A stretch of 64,000 nt of DNA from Streptomyces sp. NRRL S-340 (GCF_000720185.1 NZ_JOIY01000018.1:62001-126000), one strand, 5' to 3'. Shown: positions 51,960 to 60,993, counted from the first letter of the stretch. Program-made: numbers and translations. The notes: generated by a model from the letters alone, not told the origin.

Positions 51960-52150
51960 ACGCGCACGCCGGCCGGGGGTGAGCGCCCGCGCTGTCCGGC
52001 GGGAACGCCCGCGACGGCCGCCGGAAGCGTCGGCGCTGTCCGGCCTCACCGCCCGCGCCCTCCGGCGTGAGCGCCCCTGCCCTGCGGCGGGAACCCCCGC
52101 ACCCTCCGGCAGGAACCGACGCGCCTGCGGCGGGAACGGCCGTGCCCGCC
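51960..52150. repeat. degenerate GC-rich repeats in a divergent promoter gap
   Basis: About 190 bp made of diverged units of roughly 30 bp around CGGCGGGAAC and CGCCCGCGC/TCTCCGGC motifs (for example GGCGGGAAC at 52000, 52087 and 52130). The region lies between the Lrp gene start and the response-regulator start. Only the last 20 bp (TACACT at 52177-52182) look like promoter. Confidence 0.6.
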
Positions 52151-52190
52151 GCATGTCCAGGGCCGCCGCCGGCCCCTACACTCCACGTTC

Positions 52191-52946
52191 ATGCTGCGCG
52201 CCCTCGCCGTCGACGACGAACGCCCCTCCCTGGAGGAACTGCTCTACCTGCTCGGCGCCGACCCCAGGATCGCGGGCGTCGAGGGCGCGGGGGACGCGAC
52301 CGAGGCGCTGCGCCGCATCAACCGGGCGCTGCGCTCGGGGCCCGGCGGGCCCGACGCGATCGACGTCGTCTTCCTCGACATCCAGATGCCCGGCCTCGAC
52401 GGCCTCGACCTGGCCCGGCTGCTCACCGGTTTCGCTGAGCCGCCGCTGATCGTGTTCGTCACCGCCCACGAGGACTTCGCCGTGCAGGCCTTCGACCTGA
52501 AGGCCGTCGACTACGTCCTCAAACCCGTCCGCGGGGAACGCCTGGCGGAGGCCGTCCGCCGCGCCGACGAGCTGCGCCGGACCGCCGTGCGGATCCCCGT
52601 CAGCGAACCCGACCCCGACCAACTGCCCGTGGAACTCGGCGGTGTGACCCGCTTCGTCGCCGTCGAGGACATCACCCACGTCGAGGCGCAGGGCGACTAC
52701 GCCCGGCTGCACACCGCCCGGGGCAGCCATCTCGTCCGCATCCCGCTCTCCGCGCTGGAGGACCGCTGGCGCGCACGAGGCTTCGTCCGCATCCACCGCC
52801 GCCATCTCGTCGCCCTGCACCACATCCGCGAACTGCGCCTGGACGCCGGTTCGGTGAGCGTCCTCATCGGCGACGGGGAACTCCAGGTCAGCCGCCGCCA
52901 CGCGCGCGAACTGCGGGACCTGCTGATGCGCCGCACCGCGCGCTAA
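52191..52946 (+). CDS. LytTR-family response regulator
   Basis: 251 residues: receiver domain (about 1-120; acidic pocket DDE, phospho-acceptor Asp63 in FLDIQMPG, Thr in VTAHEDFA, Lys in DYVLKPV) and a LytTR DNA-binding domain (about 150-245; VEAQGDYARLHT, FVRIHRRHLVAL). It pairs with the LytS-type kinase at the end of this operon. TACACT 8 nt before the ATG suggests a leaderless start. It is the first of four genes running to 56273. Confidence 0.93.
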   Translation: MLRALAVDDERPSLEELLYLLGADPRIAGVEGAGDATEALRRINRALRSGPGGPDAIDVVFLDIQMPGLDGLDLARLLTGFAEPPLIVFVTAHEDFAVQAFDLKAVDYVLKPVRGERLAEAVRRADELRRTAVRIPVSEPDPDQLPVELGGVTRFVAVEDITHVEAQGDYARLHTARGSHLVRIPLSALEDRWRARGFVRIHRRHLVALHHIRELRLDAGSVSVLIGDGELQVSRRHARELRDLLMRRTAR

Positions 52947-52957
52947 GGACGCCCACC

Positions 52958-53317
52958 ATGCCGCAGGACCCCGCCGAACGCCGCGTCACCGTCACCGGGC
53001 CGCCCCGCCGCACCCGCCGGGCCACCGGCCACTACCGGCCACGCACCGAGATCGACGAACAGACCACCCTCGGCCACACCTACGTCCGCTCCCTCATGCG
53101 CACCCAACTGCGCACCTCCCTCGCCGCCTTCGGGGTGCTCGTCCTGCTCGTCGGGCCGCTGCCGCTGGTGTTCGCCGCGGCCCCCGACGCCCGCCGCCTG
53201 CGCTGGGCGGTCCTCGGCTTCTGCCTCTACGCCCCCCTGATCCTGCTCGCCCGCTGGTACGTGCGCCGCGCCGAACGCAACGAACGCGACTTCGTCCGCC
53301 TGACCGAGGACCGCTGA
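52958..53317 (+). CDS. DUF485-like small membrane protein
   Basis: 119 residues with two membrane spans (about 52-72 and 82-100) and the C-terminal WYVRRAERNERDF, which resembles the end of DUF485 proteins such as YjcH. YjcH is the partner of acetate permease ActP. Position directly before a sodium/solute symporter gene fits that pairing. It starts 11 bp after the response-regulator stop. Confidence 0.72.
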   Translation: MPQDPAERRVTVTGPPRRTRRATGHYRPRTEIDEQTTLGHTYVRSLMRTQLRTSLAAFGVLVLLVGPLPLVFAAAPDARRLRWAVLGFCLYAPLILLARWYVRRAERNERDFVRLTEDR

Positions 53318-53328
53318 GGCCGCACCCC

Positions 53329-55065
53329 GTGAACTCCGCCTACACCGTCCCCGCCGTCGCCCTCGTCGTCGTGGCCACCGTCCTCGTCGGCGCCTTCGGC
53401 CTGCGCATATCGCGGACCACCTCCGACTTCTACGTCGCCTCCCGCACCGTCGGCCCCCGCCTGAACGCCGCCGCCATCAGCGGCGAGTACCTCTCCGCGG
53501 CCTCCTTCCTCGGCATCGCCGGACTGGTCCTCGTCCAGGGCCCCGACATGCTGTGGTACCCGGTCGGCTACGCCGCCGGCCACCTTGTCCTGCTCCTGTT
53601 CGTCGCCGCCCCGCTGCGCCGCTCCGGCGCCTACACGCTGCCCGACTTCGCCGAGGCCCGGCTCGCCTCCCAGGGGGTGCGGCGGCTGGCGGGCGCCTTC
53701 GTCGTCGGGGTCGGCTGGCTGTACCTGCTGCCCCAGCTCCAGGGAGCGGGACTGACGCTCGCCGTGCTCACCGGAGCCCCCGGGGCCCTGGGCGCGCTGA
53801 TCGTGGCCGCCGTGGTGGTGGCGACCGTCGCCGCGGGCGGCATGCGCAGCATCACCTTCGTCCAGGCCTTCCAGTACTGGCTGAAACTGACCGCCCTGCT
53901 CGTCCCCGCCCTCTTCCTCCTCCTCGCCTGGCAGGGCGACGGCGCGCCCCGTCACGCCTTCGACGAACCCGCCGCCTTCCGCGAGCGGCGCACCGTGCGC
54001 GTCGACACCGCCCTCGGCCTGCGGCTGGAGCGCCCGCTCACCGTCACCGTCCACGGCACCGTCGACGGCCGCCTGCACCACGGCGAACGCGTCAGCCTGC
54101 CCGCCGGCACCCATCACGTCCAGCGCGGCACCCGCCTCACCTTCGACGCCGGTGCCAGGGTGCCCGCCGCCGACCGGACCGGCGCCGGCGGCCTGTCCAG
54201 CACGCCGGCCGCGAGCCGTGCGGAACGCCCGCTCCACGCCACGTACGGACTCATCCTCGCCACCTTCCTCGGCACCATGGGCCTGCCGCACGTCGTCGTC
54301 CGCTTCTACACCAGCCCGCACGGCGTCGCCGCCCGCCGCACCACGGTGGCGGTGCTCGGCCTGATCGGCGCCTTCTACCTGCTGCCCCCGGTCTACGGCG
54401 CCCTGGGCCGCCTCTACGCCCCCGAGCTGACGCTCACCGGCGACGCGGACGCCGCCGTACTGCTGCTGCCCGACCGCCTGATCGGCGGCCTCGGCGGCGA
54501 CCTGCTCGGCGCGCTGGTCGCGGGCGGCGCCTTCGCCGCGTTCCTGTCCACCGCCTCCGGCCTGACCATGGCCGTGGCCGGAGTGCTCACCCAGGACGTG
54601 CTGCCCTCGCGCGGCCCGCTGCCCGCCCGCGGCGTCCGGCACTTCCGGCTCGGCACGGTGCTCGCGATGGCCGTGCCGCTGGCCGCGAGCGCCCTGGCCG
54701 GAGGGCTGCCGGTGGCCGACGCCGTCGGCCTCGCCTTCGCCGTGTCCGCCTCCTCCTTCTGCCCGCTGCTCGTCCTCGGCATCTGGTGGCGGCGGCTGAC
54801 CCCGCCCGGCGCGGCGGCCGGGATGCTGGCGGGCGGCGGGGCCGCGTTCGTCGCCGTCGCCGTGACCATGGCCAAAGTCCCGGACACCGGTCCGCTGCAC
54901 GCGCTGCTGGCCTGGCCCGCCCTGTGGTCGGTGCCGCTGGGCTTCCTCACCATGGTGCTGGTGTCCCTGGCCACCCCCGGCAGGGTGCCGGCCGGCACGG
55001 CGGCCGTCCTCGCCCGCTTCCACCTGCCCGAGCAACCGGAACCGGCCACGGAGGTGAAGACGTGA
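53329..55065 (+). CDS. sodium/solute symporter (ActP/acetate-permease-like)
   Basis: 578 residues, SSS family. DFYVASRTVGPRLNAAAISGEYLSAASFLG-type N-terminal signature pieces (DFYVASRTVGP, GEYLSAASFLG), MLWYPVGYAAG, GGMRSITFVQAFQYWLK and FLGTMGLPHVVVRFYT follow actinobacterial monocarboxylate/acetate permeases. About thirteen spans. A polar, probably extracellular insert of about 90 residues (about 205-300) sits between spans. Expected substrates are acetate, pyruvate or propionate. GTG start 11 bp after the DUF485-like gene; the stop overlaps the kinase GTG. Confidence 0.87.
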   Translation: MNSAYTVPAVALVVVATVLVGAFGLRISRTTSDFYVASRTVGPRLNAAAISGEYLSAASFLGIAGLVLVQGPDMLWYPVGYAAGHLVLLLFVAAPLRRSGAYTLPDFAEARLASQGVRRLAGAFVVGVGWLYLLPQLQGAGLTLAVLTGAPGALGALIVAAVVVATVAAGGMRSITFVQAFQYWLKLTALLVPALFLLLAWQGDGAPRHAFDEPAAFRERRTVRVDTALGLRLERPLTVTVHGTVDGRLHHGERVSLPAGTHHVQRGTRLTFDAGARVPAADRTGAGGLSSTPAASRAERPLHATYGLILATFLGTMGLPHVVVRFYTSPHGVAARRTTVAVLGLIGAFYLLPPVYGALGRLYAPELTLTGDADAAVLLLPDRLIGGLGGDLLGALVAGGAFAAFLSTASGLTMAVAGVLTQDVLPSRGPLPARGVRHFRLGTVLAMAVPLAASALAGGLPVADAVGLAFAVSASSFCPLLVLGIWWRRLTPPGAAAGMLAGGGAAFVAVAVTMAKVPDTGPLHALLAWPALWSVPLGFLTMVLVSLATPGRVPAGTAAVLARFHLPEQPEPATEVKT

Positions 55066-56273
55066 GCGGTTTCCTCGCCGGGCTGTGCGTCGCCGTCCTG
55101 CCCCTGCTGGCCGCCGGGTTCTGGCTGGGCCGGCGCACCGCCCGCCCGCGCCACCTCGGCGGACTGGGAACCCCCGTCGAGCACGCCACCTTCCGGACCC
55201 TGCACACCGCCTCCCTCGCCGCGCCCCCGCTGCGGGCCGGCCTGACCGAGGAGACCGCGCGGAAGGCGGCCCGCCGGCTGCGCTCGCTGCTCGGCACCGA
55301 CGCGCTCTGCCTCACCGACGACAGCCGGGTGCTCGCCTGGGACGGGACCGGCGCTCATCACCGCGAGGAGATCATGGACCGCCTCACCGGCGCGCTGGAC
55401 ACCGGCCGCGGCGAGGCGTTCCCGCTCACCTGCCGGGCGCCCCACTGCCCGGTGCGCTGGGCCGTCGTCGCCCCGCTCACCGTGGACGACCGGGTGCACG
55501 GCGCCCTGGTCGCCTGCGCGCCCCGCGAGTCAGCCGTCCTGGTCCGCGCCGCCGCCGAGGTCGCCCGCTTCGTGTCCGTCCAGCTCGAACTCGCCGAACT
55601 CGACCGCTCCCGCACGCGGATCGTCGAGGCCGAGATCAAGGCCCTGCGCGCCCAGATCTCCCCGCACTTCGTCTTCAACTCGCTCGCGGTGATCGCCTCC
55701 TTCGTGCGCACCGACCCCGAGCGCGCCCGCGAGCTGCTGCTGGAGTTCGCCGACTTCACCCGCTACTCCTTCCGCCGGCACGGCGACTTCACCACGCTCG
55801 CCGACGAACTCCACGCCATCGAGCACTACCTCGCGCTGGTCAGGGCACGCTTCGGCGACCGCCTCGCCGTCACCCTGCAGATCGCCCCCGAGGTGCTGCC
55901 GGTCGCGCTGCCCTTCCTGTGCCTGCAACCGCTCGTGGAGAACGCGGTCAAGCACGGCCTGGAGGGCAAGTCCGGAACCTGCCGCATCCGCATCACCGCC
56001 CAGGACGCGGGCGCCGAGGCGCTGGTCGTCATCGAGGACGACGGCGCGGGCATGGACCCCGGGCTGCTGCGCCGCATCCTCGCGGGGGAGGACAGCCCCT
56101 CCGGCGGCATCGGCCTGTCCAACGTCGACGACCGGCTGCGCCAGGTCTACGGCGACGACCACGGCCTGGTCATCGAGACCGCGCCGGGCGCCGGCATGAA
56201 GATCACCGTCCGGCTGCCCAAGTACCAGCCGGGCGTGCACTCGGGGCGGCTCGGGAGCCTTCCCGGGGACTGA
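55062..56273 (+). CDS. LytS-type sensor histidine kinase
   Basis: 403 residues. One N-terminal membrane span, then a GAF-like sensor (about 50-180, with CRAPHCPVRWAVVAPL), the His_kinase domain with phospho-acceptor His about 202 in ISPHFVFNSL, and a HATPase_c with NAVKHGLEG, DDGAGMD and GGIGLSNVDDRL. The GTG overlaps the symporter stop by 4 bp. The sensor has no multi-span 5TM-LYT input domain, so it may read the transporter state or a cytoplasmic metabolite. Partner of the LytTR regulator at 52191. Confidence 0.92.
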   Translation: MSGFLAGLCVAVLPLLAAGFWLGRRTARPRHLGGLGTPVEHATFRTLHTASLAAPPLRAGLTEETARKAARRLRSLLGTDALCLTDDSRVLAWDGTGAHHREEIMDRLTGALDTGRGEAFPLTCRAPHCPVRWAVVAPLTVDDRVHGALVACAPRESAVLVRAAAEVARFVSVQLELAELDRSRTRIVEAEIKALRAQISPHFVFNSLAVIASFVRTDPERARELLLEFADFTRYSFRRHGDFTTLADELHAIEHYLALVRARFGDRLAVTLQIAPEVLPVALPFLCLQPLVENAVKHGLEGKSGTCRIRITAQDAGAEALVVIEDDGAGMDPGLLRRILAGEDSPSGGIGLSNVDDRLRQVYGDDHGLVIETAPGAGMKITVRLPKYQPGVHSGRLGSLPGD

Positions 56274-56315
56274 CCGGTGCGGCAGCGCGGGGCGAGGCGG
56301 CTCAGGACGCCGGGC

Positions 56316-56486
56316 TCACGTGCCGTGCGAGACGATCATGCCCAGGGTGACCAGGCCCAGTACGACCCAGCCGAACCACAGCCAGCCGTTGCCGCCCAGC
56401 GCCACCGTGTACGCCGTCACCGCGACCAGGGTGCCGACGGTGAGCACCCCCATCGCTCTCGTGGAACCGTCCGTCGAGCCGGGCAT
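56316..56486 (-). CDS. small two-span membrane protein
   Basis: 56 residues with two hydrophobic segments (VLTVGTLVAVTAYTVAL and WLWFGWVVLGLVTLGMIV). GGAGGG stands before the ATG at 56486. Similar proteins occur next to ctaG-like genes in streptomycetes; function unknown. It is convergent with the kinase gene. Confidence 0.65.
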   Translation of the reverse strand: MPGSTDGSTRAMGVLTVGTLVAVTAYTVALGGNGWLWFGWVVLGLVTLGMIVSHGT

Positions 56487-56586
56487 CGGCACCCTCCTCC
56501 TCGTCCGTCCTGCCTCCATGGTGCCCCGGTTTTCGCGTTCCGGGAGGCGCTGGTGCGCGCAGAGGACGGAGGGGAGGGGAGAGCGG

Positions 56587-57540
56587 TCAGTTGCCGCGCG
56601 CGTCCAGCGAGGCCAGGTAGGCGTTGTAGGCGGCCAGCTCCTTGTCGCCGTCGCGCTCCGCGGCCCGGTCCTTGCGCCTGGCCTGCCGCTGCTCGGAGCG
56701 GTACCACTGGAACAGCAGCGCGAGGAGCACCAGCACCGAAGGCACCTCGCTGAACGCCCAGGCGATGCCGCCGGCCGCGGTCTGGTCGGACAGGGCGTCG
56801 ATGCCGAGCGAGGCGGGCGGGTTGCGGAAGGTCTCCACCATCGGCGTCGACCCCATCATCAGCGCGATGCCGAAGAACGCGTGGAAGGGCATGCCCGCGA
56901 ACAGCTCCAGCATCCGCATCAGGTAGCCCGGCCGGTGCGGACCCGGGTCGATGCCCATGATCGGCCAGAAGAACGCCACACCCACCGCGAGGAAGTGCAC
57001 CATCATCGCGACGTGCCCCGCCCTGGACCCCATCAGGAAGTCGAAGATCGGCGTGAAGTACAGCGCGTACAGGCTGGCGACGAACAGCGGGATGGTGAAC
57101 GCGGGGTGCGTGATGATCCGGACGTAGCGGCTGTGCAGCAGGGCGAGCAGCAGCTCGCGCGGACCCTTGCGGCCCCGGACCGCCGCCACCGGCAGCGCGC
57201 GCAGCGCCAGCGTGATCGGGGCGCCGAGCAGGATCAGGATCGGCGAGAGCATGCTGATGACCATGTGCTGCACCATGTGCACGCTGAACATGACCATGCC
57301 GTAGTCGTTCAGCTTGGTGCACATCACCAGCGCCACCGTCAGCACGCCGACGACGTACGCGATCGTGCGGCCCACCGGCCAGGAGTCGCCGCGCCGCCGC
57401 AGCCGCACCACACCCCAGCCGTACAGGCCCAGACCGAGCAGGCAGGCGACGAGGAAGAACGGGTCCGCGGACCATTCCAGGCCGCGTCCCAGCGTGAACG
57501 GCGGCAGATCCATGGTCATGCCGTGCCCGCTGTGATCCAT
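56587..57540 (-). CDS. CtaG-like cytochrome c oxidase assembly protein
   Basis: 317 residues, seven or so membrane spans of the caa3 CtaG family: HMVQHMVISMLSPILILLGAP, HPAFTIPLFVASLYALYF, MMVHFLAVGVAFFWPI and PFHAFFGIALM. The histidine-rich start MDHSGHGM and conserved membrane His/Met suit copper delivery to cytochrome oxidase. The charged C-terminal 50 residues are cytoplasmic. ATG at 57540 with AGGAG 8 nt upstream. Confidence 0.88.
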   Translation of the reverse strand: MDHSGHGMTMDLPPFTLGRGLEWSADPFFLVACLLGLGLYGWGVVRLRRRGDSWPVGRTIAYVVGVLTVALVMCTKLNDYGMVMFSVHMVQHMVISMLSPILILLGAPITLALRALPVAAVRGRKGPRELLLALLHSRYVRIITHPAFTIPLFVASLYALYFTPIFDFLMGSRAGHVAMMVHFLAVGVAFFWPIMGIDPGPHRPGYLMRMLELFAGMPFHAFFGIALMMGSTPMVETFRNPPASLGIDALSDQTAAGGIAWAFSEVPSVLVLLALLFQWYRSEQRQARRKDRAAERDGDKELAAYNAYLASLDARGN

Positions 57541-57578
57541 CCGCCGGCTCCTGATTCGTGGGGGTGCGCACTGTCCGA

Positions 57579-57590
57579 CCACAGCTGTGG
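57579..57590. promoter_or_regulatory. 12-bp palindrome upstream of CtaG-like gene
   Basis: CCACAGCTGTGG is a perfect palindrome 39 bp before the CtaG-like start. A related CCCCAGCTGTCTGTCC follows at about 57609. Possible operator; the binding protein is unknown. Confidence 0.35.
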
Positions 57591-57639
57591 GTGTCCGTGA
57601 CCGTCTGTCCCCAGCTGTCTGTCCGCACCCAGGGTAGAA

Positions 57640-57671
57640 CCGCCCCCGGCCGCGCTCGCGACCGGGGGCGG
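57640..57671 (-). terminator. terminator hairpin after pfkA
   Basis: CCGCCCCCGG (57640-57649) and CCGGGGGCGG (57662-57671) form a perfect 10-bp stem with a 12-nt loop that can pair further. It lies 17 bp beyond the pfkA stop. Confidence 0.75.
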
Positions 57672-57688
57672 CTCGGACCGGCCGTGTT

Positions 57689-58714
57689 CTACAGCACGCA
57701 CTCCGCCTCGGCGTACCGGTCGGCGGGCACCGTCTTCAGCGTCTCCACGGCCTCGGCCAGCGACACCATCACGATGTCCGTGCCACGCAGCGCCGTCATC
57801 CGGCCGAACTCCCCGCGGTGCACGGCCTCCACGGCGTGCCAGCCGAACCGGGTGGCCAGCACCCGGTCGTACGCGGTCGGGGTGCCGCCGCGCTGGACGT
57901 GCCCGAGGATGACCGGCCGCGCCTCCTTGCCCAGGCGTTCCTCCAGCTCCACCGAGAGCTGCCGGGCGATCCCGGCGAACCGCTCGTGGCCGTAGACGTC
58001 CTTGCCGCCCTCGTCGAAGTCCATGGTGCCGGGCAGCGGCTTGGCGCCCTCGGCGGCGACGACGATCGCGAACCGCTTGCCCGCCGCGAACCGCTCCCCG
58101 ACCTTCTTCGTCAGCTCGTCGATGTCGAAGGGCCGTTCGGGGACGACCACGGCGTGGGCGCCGGCCGCCATCCCGGACTGCAGCGCGATCCAGCCGGTGT
58201 GGCGGCCCATGACCTCCACGATCAGCACCCGCTGGTGGGACTCGGCGGTGGTCTTCAGCCGGTCCAGGGCCTCGGTGGCGACGGTCACGGCGGTGTCGAA
58301 GCCGAAGGTGACGTCGGTGACCGCGATGTCGTTGTCGATGGTCTTGGGCACCCCGACGATGGGCAGCCCGTTGTCGGAGAGGAGCCGGGCCGCCTTCAGA
58401 GTGCCCTCGCCGCCGATCGGGATGATCGCGTCGAGCCCCAGCTCCTCGACGTGGCCCCGGGCCCGCTCCACTCCGTCGCGCAGGTGCTCGGGCCGGACCC
58501 GGGAGGAGCCGAGGATGGTGCCGCCACGGGCCAGGATGCCGCCGACGGCGTCGAGGTCGAGCTTGAGGTAGTCGCACTCCAGGAGGCCCTTCCAGCCGTC
58601 CCGGAAGCCGATGACCTCGTCGCCGTGGTCGGCGACGGCGCGGTGCACGACGGACCGGATGACGGCGTTCAGGCCGGGACAGTCGCCGCCGGACGTGAGG
58701 ACACCAATGCGCAT
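57689..58714 (-). CDS. pfkA: 6-phosphofructokinase
   Basis: 341 residues. TSGGDCPGLNAVIR, GGEGTLKAA, PKTIDNDI, MGRHTGWIAL and GHVQRGGTPTAYDR are phosphofructokinase motifs. The GGEGT form with PKTIDNDI is that of actinobacterial group-III enzymes. Streptomyces members are ATP-dependent, although the group resembles PPi-dependent ones. It commits fructose-6-phosphate to glycolysis. MRIGVLTSGG starts at the ATG at 58714; an in-frame GTG at 58735 is possible but unlikely. Confidence 0.94.
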   Translation of the reverse strand: MRIGVLTSGGDCPGLNAVIRSVVHRAVADHGDEVIGFRDGWKGLLECDYLKLDLDAVGGILARGGTILGSSRVRPEHLRDGVERARGHVEELGLDAIIPIGGEGTLKAARLLSDNGLPIVGVPKTIDNDIAVTDVTFGFDTAVTVATEALDRLKTTAESHQRVLIVEVMGRHTGWIALQSGMAAGAHAVVVPERPFDIDELTKKVGERFAAGKRFAIVVAAEGAKPLPGTMDFDEGGKDVYGHERFAGIARQLSVELEERLGKEARPVILGHVQRGGTPTAYDRVLATRFGWHAVEAVHRGEFGRMTALRGTDIVMVSLAEAVETLKTVPADRYAEAECVL

Positions 58715-58945
58715 AGCCCGAATAACCTTCTCCACGTGGGCCGGGACCGGACCGCGCTGTCCGGCTCGATCCCGGCCACCCTACCGGCGTCAGGGGGTGG
58801 TGCCGCACGGCCCGTCCGGCTGGTGGACGCGGGTGCACAGGTGAGCGGCTGCGTCGTCAGGCGGGCCCGGTGGCAAGCTTCCCGCAGCCGCCTTGCGGAG
58901 AGCTTGCGAGGGGGTGGAGCGCAAGCGGCGCAGCTCTTGACGCAC

Positions 58946-58981
58946 GGAACGCGCCCGGGGGCGGTCCCCCTGGCGCGTTCC
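58946..58981. terminator. terminator hairpin after murT-gatD
   Basis: GGAACGCGCC (58946-58955) pairs with GGCGCGTTCC (58972-58981), and the inner GGGGG/CCCCC extends the stem. It lies 25 bp beyond the gatD stop in the 291-bp gap to pfkA. The remainder of the gap has no gene. Confidence 0.75.
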
Positions 58982-59005
58982 GGACGGCTGCGCGGCGGTG
59001 TGCGG

Positions 59006-59734
59006 TCAGGCGGGCTGCTCCGCCGACGCGATGCGCTCGGCGCGCAGCGCCTCGTACCAGCGGTCGTCGATGGGCGGCAGCGCGTTCACGTCGAGCGCCA
59101 GCTTCAGCAGCAGGTCCGCGATCTGCGGGTTGCGGGCGAGCACCGGGCCGTGCATGTAGGTGCCGAAGACGGTGTCGTTGTACGCGCCCTCGGTGCCGTC
59201 GCCCGTGCCGTTGCCCCGGCCCACGCGGACCTGGGCGAGGGGGCGGGCGGCCGGGCCGAGGTGGGTGACGCCCTGGTGGTTCTCGAATCCGGTCAGCGGC
59301 GGCAGCCCGAGGCGCGGGTCGACGTCGCCGAGGACGTCGCCCACGCACCGCTCGCCCTCGCCGCGCACCGACACCACGTCGAGCAGGCCGAGACCCGGCT
59401 CGCGCTGGCCGAGGTCGTTGACGAACTCGTGGCCGAGGATCTGGTAGCCGGCGCAGACCGAGAAGACGATCGCGCCGTTCTGCACCGCCTGGTACAGGTG
59501 CCCGTCCCGGCGCAGCCGCTCCGCCGCGAGGCGCTGCGGACGGTCCTCGCCGCCGCCGATCAGGTAGATGTCGCCGGAGGTCGGGATCGGCTGGTCGCTG
59601 CGCACGTCCAGGCGGGCCACGTCCAGGCCGCGCTGGCGCGCCCGGCGTTCCACGACGAGCGCGTTGCCCTGGTCGCCGTAGGTGCTCAGCAGGTCCGGGT
59701 AGATCCACACCAGCCGCAGTTGGTTGTCGCTCAT
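59006..59734 (-). CDS. gatD: lipid II isoglutaminyl synthase, glutamine amidotransferase subunit GatD
   Basis: 242 residues of the CobB/CobQ-like glutaminase fold. Cys94 in FSVCAGYQILG is the nucleophile and His195 in YMHGPVLA the base; LIGGGEDRPQ is conserved. With MurT it amidates the alpha-carboxylate of D-Glu in lipid II. It lies 20 bp after murT on the same strand. ATG at 59734 with a purine-rich site upstream. Confidence 0.93.
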   Translation of the reverse strand: MSDNQLRLVWIYPDLLSTYGDQGNALVVERRARQRGLDVARLDVRSDQPIPTSGDIYLIGGGEDRPQRLAAERLRRDGHLYQAVQNGAIVFSVCAGYQILGHEFVNDLGQREPGLGLLDVVSVRGEGERCVGDVLGDVDPRLGLPPLTGFENHQGVTHLGPAARPLAQVRVGRGNGTGDGTEGAYNDTVFGTYMHGPVLARNPQIADLLLKLALDVNALPPIDDRWYEALRAERIASAEQPA

Positions 59735-59754
59735 GAAGTGGTCGTCCTCCGTGA

Positions 59755-60993
59755 TCAGTTGCCGACGCGGCGGCGCAGGTCCTGGAACGCGGTGTAGTTG
59801 GCGATGACCTCGATCCGGCCGGGCGGCGCCTGCTGCACGGCCTGGTCGAGGTTCTCGCAGACCTGGAAGTGCTGGTTGGCCACCTCGAGACGCACCGCGA
59901 GGTCCAGCTTCCGGTCGCCGATCACCAGCAGCGGGTGGCCGGTCAGCCGCGTGTAGTCGACGTCCCACAGCCAGGAGGTGTCGGTGCCGTCGGCGCCGCG
60001 CGCGTTCACCGAGAGGATGACCGGGGCGGGCGGCGGGTCGATCAGGGAGAAGGTCTCCAGCCAGCCGGCCGGATTCTTCGCCAGCAGCAGGCGCAGGTCA
60101 CGGCCCTGGAACTGCACGACGTCGTAGCGTCCGGCGACCGCCTGCACCTGGTACATCCGCTCCAGGGCCACCTGCGGCGGCACTCCGAAGACGGCGGCGA
60201 CGGCCGCGGAGGAGGCCGCGTTGGCCTTGTTGGCGCGGCCCGGAAGCTGGAGGTGGATCGGCCAGGCCGAGCCGTGCGGGTCCAGGACGTGGTCGCCGGA
60301 CAGGGCCCAGCTGGGCGTGGGCCGGCGGAAACCGCACTCGGCGCAGAACCAGTCGTCGCCCGGACGCTGCATCACACCGCCGCAGGACGGGCACGACCAG
60401 GCGTCGTCCTTCCACATCTGGCCGGCGGCCACCCAGATCACGTTCGGCGAGGAGGAGGCGGCCCACACCACCAGCGGGTCGTCGCAGTTGGCGACGACCA
60501 CGGCCTTGGAGCCGGCGAGCCCCTCACGCCAGTTCTCGGCGAGCATCCGCGTCTCGGCGGCCCGGTCGAGCTGGTCGCGGGAGAGGTTGAGCAGCGCGAT
60601 GCACTTGGGGTCGGTGTCCCGGGCGACGCCCGCGAGGTACTTCTCGTCGACCTCGATGACGCCGAACTTCGCGTCCGAGCCGCCCGCCAGCGCCGAGGTG
60701 ATGCCCGCGGGCATGTTGGCGCCGAGCGCGTTGGAGACCACCGGTCCGGCGGCCCGCAGCGCCTCGGCGATGAGCCGGGTGGTGGTGGTCTTGCCGTTGG
60801 TCGCCGACACCAGGACGACGTCCAGGTTCTGGGCGAGCCGGGCCAGCAGGTCGGGGTCGAGTTTGAGCGCCACCCGGCCGCCGATCACCGAACCGCTGCC
60901 GCGCCCCGCGGCGCGCGATGCCGCCGCGACCGCCTTGCCCGCGGTCACGGCCAGCTTGGCCCGCGGCGTGAGCGGGTCCGAGTTGCCTGCCAT
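59755..60993 (-). CDS. murT: lipid II isoglutaminyl synthase, Mur ligase subunit MurT
   Basis: 412 residues: Mur-ligase central domain (VSATNGKTTTTRLI ATP loop), an inserted zinc ribbon with CPSC and CAEC pairs (about residues 201-226), and the C-terminal DUF1727 domain (ILSVNARGADGTDTSWLWDV, IGDRKLDLAVRL). It activates D-Glu of lipid II and receives ammonia from GatD. GGAGG precedes the ATG at 60993. The frame extends further upstream with no conserved sequence. Confidence 0.94.
   Translation of the reverse strand: MAGNSDPLTPRAKLAVTAGKAVAAASRAAGRGSGSVIGGRVALKLDPDLLARLAQNLDVVLVSATNGKTTTTRLIAEALRAAGPVVSNALGANMPAGITSALAGGSDAKFGVIEVDEKYLAGVARDTDPKCIALLNLSRDQLDRAAETRMLAENWREGLAGSKAVVVANCDDPLVVWAASSSPNVIWVAAGQMWKDDAWSCPSCGGVMQRPGDDWFCAECGFRRPTPSWALSGDHVLDPHGSAWPIHLQLPGRANKANAASSAAVAAVFGVPPQVALERMYQVQAVAGRYDVVQFQGRDLRLLLAKNPAGWLETFSLIDPPPAPVILSVNARGADGTDTSWLWDVDYTRLTGHPLLVIGDRKLDLAVRLEVANQHFQVCENLDQAVQQAPPGRIEVIANYTAFQDLRRRVGN

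Noticed and set aside
53227..55035. Long minus-strand frame opposite the symporter gene
   Set aside because: Gly/Glu/Arg-rich with no recognisable motif; the plus-strand symporter is unmistakable.
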